NCBI GenBank assembly: GCA_963973975.1
Contig: CAXBCF010000021.1
Coordinates: 1 to 51,941, forward strand
Length of the DNA stretch: 51,941 nt
DNA from: UBA1494_A sp963973975
Lineage (GTDB): Bacteria > Bacteroidota > Bacteroidia > Flavobacteriales_E > Vicingaceae
Direction of reading: 5' to 3'
Shown: in pieces, positions 48,096 through 51,941 of the stretch
Layout of the letters: every line of letters begins with the position of its first letter
Numbering within the stretch: the first letter of the stretch is position 1
The notes under the pieces: generated by a model
Seen by the model: only the letters and a program-made list of their open reading frames with translations
Told to the model about the DNA's origin: nothing
The model's database searches: none
Program-made: the position numbers and the translations under genes

Positions 48096-49334
48096 ATGAT
48101 AGCATACAAAGAATACTTTTTAGAGAATGGTTTGCAATTAATTGTGCATAAAGATGCTTCTAGCCCCATGGTTGCGTTTAACCTTCTTTATAAAGTTGGA
48201 GCAAAGAACGAGCAGGAAAGCAGAACCGGTTTTGCGCATTTATTTGAGCATCTAATGTTTGGTGGATCTGTAAACATCCCTTCTTTCGATGGTCCTCTTC
48301 AAGAGGTTGGAGGTGAGAACAATGCTTTTACAAGCAACGACTTGACAAATTATTACATGCACCTTCCCAAAGAAAGTTTGGAAACTGCTTTTTGGTTGGA
48401 GTCAGATCGCATGTTGGCTTTGGCATTTAATCCAAAAAGTTTAGAAGTTCAAAGACAGGTTGTTATAGAAGAATTTAAGCAACGGTATCTAAATCAGCCT
48501 TATGGAGATGTTTATCTACTTCTTCGCCCACTTGCTTATTTAAAGCACCCTTATAAATGGGCGACTATTGGCAAGGATATTTCTCATATAGAAGAAGCAA
48601 ACATGGAAGAAGTGAAAGCCTTTTTTTATAAATTCTATCGACCAAATAATGCGATTCTTTCTGTTGTTGGAGATGTTGATCCGGAAGAAATTTTTTCTTT
48701 GACACAAAAATGGTTCGGACCGATTGAATCTGGTGAAGCGGTTAAAAATGATTACTTGCATGAAGAAGTGCAAGTTCAAGAAAGAACTTTAACAGTCGAA
48801 AGAGATGTGCCATTAGATGCAATTTACAAAGCCTATCATATGCCCGAACGTTTGCATCCCGATTTTTATGCGACAGATTTAATCACCGATATACTTTCTT
48901 TAGGGAATTCATCGCGTTTATATCGTCGCTTAGTGAAAGAGAAGTCATTGTTCAATGATTTGAATGCCTATATAACAGGAGATATTGATCCGGGTTTATT
49001 AATTATAGCAGGAAAGCTTAATCCGGGTGTTGAAATGAATTTAGCTGAAAAAGCGATTGAAGATGAGTTGCAAAAGTTAGTTAATGAACTAGTTCCTGAA
49101 GAAGAGCTTCAGAAAGTGAAAAATAAAATGCAAGCTGCTTACGAATTTGGACAAACAACTATTTTGAATAAAGCGATGGCATTAGCGATTTCAGCATTCA
49201 TAGATCGCGCAGAATTGGTAAATGAAGAAATCGAGTCATACAAAAAAGTAGATGTACAACAAATTCAACAGGTAGCAAAAGAATTGTTTCGCAAAGAAAA
49301 TTGTTCTACACTGTATTATAAAGCAAAAAAATGA
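48096..49334 (+). CDS. M16-family zinc peptidase (active subunit)
   Basis: A 412-residue M16 peptidase with the inverted zinc motif HLFEHLMF (HxxEH, about residues 50-54) and a downstream Glu. It starts MIAYKEYFLENGLQLIVHKDASSP, typical of processing-peptidase-like M16B enzymes. There is no signal peptide, so it is probably cytosolic. The next gene overlaps its stop by 4 bases (ATGA at 49331-49334), encoding a homologue without the zinc motif. The two probably form a heterodimer like other bacterial M16 pairs, with the second subunit non-catalytic. Confidence 0.92.
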   Translation: MIAYKEYFLENGLQLIVHKDASSPMVAFNLLYKVGAKNEQESRTGFAHLFEHLMFGGSVNIPSFDGPLQEVGGENNAFTSNDLTNYYMHLPKESLETAFWLESDRMLALAFNPKSLEVQRQVVIEEFKQRYLNQPYGDVYLLLRPLAYLKHPYKWATIGKDISHIEEANMEEVKAFFYKFYRPNNAILSVVGDVDPEEIFSLTQKWFGPIESGEAVKNDYLHEEVQVQERTLTVERDVPLDAIYKAYHMPERLHPDFYATDLITDILSLGNSSRLYRRLVKEKSLFNDLNAYITGDIDPGLLIIAGKLNPGVEMNLAEKAIEDELQKLVNELVPEEELQKVKNKMQAAYEFGQTTILNKAMALAISAFIDRAELVNEEIESYKKVDVQQIQQVAKELFRKENCSTLYYKAKK

Positions 49335-50626
49335 TGACATTAGATCGTACAATAGCCCCGAAAATTAAATCGAGTACTGAATATAATTTTTTAACAGCTG
49401 AAACACAGCATTTAAAAAATGGAGTTCCACTTCATGTGATTAATTCTGGAGAACAGGAAGTGATGCGCCTTCAACTTGTTTTTAATGCAGGATCCATTTA
49501 TCAAGATAAAGCAATAGTTGCTGCGGCTGTTAATGAGTTAATTTTAGAAGGAACAAAAAAGCACAGCAGTGAAGAGATATCCAATTTATTTGAAAACAAG
49601 GGAGCATTCATTGATACAGAACTTAGTTCTGATAATGCTTCAATTAATCTTTATTGTTTGAGTTCAGTAAATCGTATAAGTGAACTGAAAGAATTACTCT
49701 TATTGCTAAAAGAAGTAATCCAAGAAGCAACTTTCCCTGAAGAAGAAATTAAACACTTTGTAAAAGTAAAACGACAAAATTTTAGTGTCAATTCAAAACG
49801 GGTAGCATTTGTAGCACGAAATAATTTTTTAGCCTTTTTACTCGGTTCAAAACATGCTTATTCCAATAAAGTTGAAAGTGTAGATTTCGATAACTTAACT
49901 CGAGAGGATTTATTAAATTTTTACGAAAAGTTTTATTTAAATGGGGAGTTAGAAATTTATGTTTCTGGTAAAGTTGATTTTAAAATTCAGCAGTTAATCA
50001 AAGAAGTTTTTGATGAATTTGTATACAATAGAATTGAAGTTGCTGGAGAAAGTATGCTTGAAATTAGCTTACCTGAGACTTCAGAAAAAAGAATTCCTAT
50101 TCAGTCTGTCTTGCAAACTGCAATAAGAATGGGATGCCCCGTTATTGATAAAAAGCATCCTGATTTTATACCATTATATGTAGCTAATACAATTTTAGGT
50201 GCTTATTTTGGATCACGACTAATGAACAACATACGTGAAGATAAAGGTTTTACTTATGGCATACAGAGCTCAATTGTTGTTCAGCAACACCTGGCTTATT
50301 TTATGATTGCCACTGAAGTAGGTGAGCAGCACAAAGAAGCAACAATGCATGAAATTAAAAAGGAATTGGATTTATTATCAGATAATTTGGTGGGAACCGC
50401 TGAATTAAACTTGGTGAAAAATTATTTAAGAGGAAGTATTTTAAAAAACTTTGATGGCGCTTTTGCTGCCATGGATCGCTTCCGTTCGGTTAATCAGCTT
50501 CAACTAATAGATACCTATTACTACGATTTATTGAAAGGTATTGAAGCTGTTAAACCTAAGGATATTCAATTTGTTTCTAATAAGTATTTAAATTGGAAAA
50601 AAATAAAAAGTATTATTGTAGGATAA
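49331..50626 (+). CDS. M16-family peptidase-like protein, non-catalytic partner
   Basis: A 431-residue M16 homologue. In place of HxxEH it has AAVNELILEGTKKHSSEE, so the zinc ligands are missing. The second half keeps the substrate-binding Arg/Tyr region SRLMNNIREDKGFTYG (about residues 295-312), which in M16B dimers acts in the partner's active site. Translational coupling to the upstream M16 gene by ATGA overlap supports a fixed-ratio complex. It is not a pseudogene: the frame is complete. Substrate unknown. Confidence 0.9.
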   Translation: MMTLDRTIAPKIKSSTEYNFLTAETQHLKNGVPLHVINSGEQEVMRLQLVFNAGSIYQDKAIVAAAVNELILEGTKKHSSEEISNLFENKGAFIDTELSSDNASINLYCLSSVNRISELKELLLLLKEVIQEATFPEEEIKHFVKVKRQNFSVNSKRVAFVARNNFLAFLLGSKHAYSNKVESVDFDNLTREDLLNFYEKFYLNGELEIYVSGKVDFKIQQLIKEVFDEFVYNRIEVAGESMLEISLPETSEKRIPIQSVLQTAIRMGCPVIDKKHPDFIPLYVANTILGAYFGSRLMNNIREDKGFTYGIQSSIVVQQHLAYFMIATEVGEQHKEATMHEIKKELDLLSDNLVGTAELNLVKNYLRGSILKNFDGAFAAMDRFRSVNQLQLIDTYYYDLLKGIEAVKPKDIQFVSNKYLNWKKIKSIIVG

Positions 50627-50692
50627 ATTATAAAGGTTGAGGCAACCTTTTGAAAAAAGTGCGTCATAGTATAGAATAATAAAACTAAAAAG

Positions 50693-51941
50693 ATGAAACG
50701 GATCGTATTAATAATAGCAATTTTTCTTTCTTCAATCACTTTAACTAAAGCTACACACATTGTTGGTGGAGAAATAAGTTGGATTTGTGATGGACCTAAC
50801 AAAAGTCAATACCGCTTTTTTATGACAGTTTTTAGAGACTGTGGAGGGTTTACAGCAGGATTTGGATTTAATAACCAAACGATTGATATAGTTGGAGGAA
50901 CATTGCCAAGAACAGCATCTGGTCAGCCAGTCAATTCTATTGTAATGAAACCAGATTCAGCTCGTTGGTTGAATGATCGAAATGGTGAGACAGCTCCTCG
51001 CTGTAATACCCAATTTGGAAGTGAAATAACTTGTGCTAATAGAGATCCAGGAACTATGCAAGCTTTTTATTTTACTTCTGATCCAATTACTTTGTCTGGA
51101 ATTCCTCCTAATAGAGGGTGGACTTTTTTCTGGGAATCTCCATGTTGCAGACCTGGGAATATGAATAACGGAACTCCTGCAGCAGGTGGAAAAAGCATGC
51201 TTTTAAGGGCAATCATGTATCCTACAAAAAATAGAGAAAATACGAGCCCTTGTTTAGATGATTCTCCTGAATTTAGATCTTTGCCTGTTTCAGCTATTTG
51301 TAGAGGTCAGTTTTTTACTTATAACTCTACTGCCATTGATAAAAACTTGGATTCATTGGTATATTCTTGGGATAATCCAATTAATCCACCGCAAAATGAT
51401 CCTGAGAATTACGAGTATGCACCTGGTTTTTCTCCAATTAACCCTACACCAGATAAAACGTTTGATGTCAACAACGTACCATCTACTTTGAATCCTATTT
51501 CAGGAATCAATGAAATGGCTATTTTTAGTGGATTTGGTACTGAAAAATACTTATTGGTTTACCGAGTAGATTCTTGGAGAGACGGAAAAGTAATCGCTTC
51601 TATCTTTCGGGAGTTACCGGTTTCTGTGTTTAATTGTCCACGATTGCCCAACAATAATGTTAACACCATCCCCCAAGTTCGGATAAATGGGGTACCTTCT
51701 AATGATACCTTTGTGACAATCACCGCCGGTCAAGAAGTTCGTATTCCAATTCAGGTAACCGATCCAGATCCTCAGATGGTATCTGCCTTTCCTGAAGGCT
51801 TGATGTTTACCGATAATAAAAGTTTAAATACACTGACCAATTGTCCGCCTTTTAACTTAAAAACAACCAATCAAATTATAAACCCCTGTGCCTATTTGAG
51901 AAGCCAAACTCCAACCTTAGATCCTCAATCTAGAGAGTATT
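50693..51941 (+). CDS. Large secreted protein, N-terminal part (runs out of window)
   Basis: The frame opens at ATG 50693 and stays open to the last base, giving 416 codons. Signal peptide about 1-20 (MKRIVLIIAIFLSSITLTKA), then THIVGGEISWICDGPNKSQYRFFMTVFRDCGG. This THIVGGE...YRDC start is familiar from very large Bacteroidota surface proteins that often end in gliding-motility-associated or T9SS sorting domains. Cys pairs (RCNTQFGSEITC, SPCCRPGN) recur. The segment NNVNTIPQVRINGVPSNDTFVTITAGQEVRIPIQVTDPD resembles a cadherin-like or PKD-type repeat. The end and any sorting domain lie outside the window. Confidence 0.75.
   Translation, partial: MKRIVLIIAIFLSSITLTKATHIVGGEISWICDGPNKSQYRFFMTVFRDCGGFTAGFGFNNQTIDIVGGTLPRTASGQPVNSIVMKPDSARWLNDRNGETAPRCNTQFGSEITCANRDPGTMQAFYFTSDPITLSGIPPNRGWTFFWESPCCRPGNMNNGTPAAGGKSMLLRAIMYPTKNRENTSPCLDDSPEFRSLPVSAICRGQFFTYNSTAIDKNLDSLVYSWDNPINPPQNDPENYEYAPGFSPINPTPDKTFDVNNVPSTLNPISGINEMAIFSGFGTEKYLLVYRVDSWRDGKVIASIFRELPVSVFNCPRLPNNNVNTIPQVRINGVPSNDTFVTITAGQEVRIPIQVTDPDPQMVSAFPEGLMFTDNKSLNTLTNCPPFNLKTTNQIINPCAYLRSQTPTLDPQSREY

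Noticed and set aside
50566..50802. Minus-strand frame across the end of the second M16 gene
   Set aside because: It covers the signal peptide of the large secreted protein on the plus strand and has no family features.
51258..51491. 77-codon plus-strand frame near the window end
   Set aside because: It is a shifted frame inside the large secreted protein gene, whose own frame is open to the window end.

Overview
The window looks like a chromosomal segment of a low-GC member of the Bacteroidota, most likely Flavobacteriales-like. Supporting signs are type IX secretion (a PorQ homologue and two subtilases with C-terminal sorting domains), bacillithiol synthesis (BshB1), SusC/OMP_b-brl_3-type TonB receptors, a Rho factor with a long polar insert, the archaeal/eukaryal-type ProRS, and many starts preceded by the Bacteroidota -7 box TAnnTTTG instead of Shine-Dalgarno sites. 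Most of the window is core genome. I did not find a convincing new multi-gene defence or metabolic system. The most unusual points are local: an AUA start on infC, a frameshifted yidC, a nonsense-broken toxin, a sigma-54-like promoter at htpG and an operon holding two secreted subtilases.

Layout. 1-1.0 kb: accessory edge with the 3' end of an IS3-family element, then an antitoxin gene and a stop-interrupted ParE/RelE-like toxin. 1.2-2.9 kb: YdeI/OmdA-like protein and small secreted or membrane proteins. 3.2-4.5 kb: glutathione-peroxidase-like thiol peroxidase and bshB1. 4.7-8.5 kb: htpG, then lemA and two TPM-domain genes. 8.6-12.9 kb: msrB, rhlE, rlmH, galE and a Gfo/Idh/MocA oxidoreductase. 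13.1-16.7 kb: rho, a DUF4199-like membrane protein and mpl. 16.9-20.1 kb: the thrS-infC-rpmI-rplT translation operon on the minus strand. 20.2-24.7 kb: two unidentified exported proteins, an OmpP1/FadL-like barrel and a low-complexity lipoprotein. 24.8-27.5 kb: proS, an unknown conserved-looking gene, tRNA-Glu and rpsT. 27.6-34.2 kb, minus strand: an HsdR-N-type nuclease-domain protein, two tandem S8 peptidases with sorting tails and a calcineurin-like phosphatase. 34.2-41.2 kb: holA, a TonB receptor, pyrG and yidC. 41.4-44.7 kb: a CPBP protease and a second TonB-type barrel. 44.9-47.9 kb: porQ-cmk facing ispH. 48.1-50.6 kb: an M16 peptidase pair. 50.7 kb to the end: the start of a large secreted protein that runs out of the window.

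The genes group into themes. Envelope biogenesis and secretion: YidC inserts membrane proteins, PorQ belongs to type IX secretion, the two subtilases are predicted type IX substrates, and several outer-membrane barrels and lipoproteins are present. Translation: thrS, infC, rpmI, rplT, proS, rpsT, tRNA-Glu, rlmH. Redox repair: thiol peroxidase, BshB1, MsrB. No stretch longer than about 300 bases lacks a gene. The larger gaps are 2908-3192 (AT-rich, nothing recognised), 4483-4729 (inverted repeat, AT-rich repeat, promoter-like site), 21603-21824 (nothing clear) and 44660-44888 (divergent promoter region).
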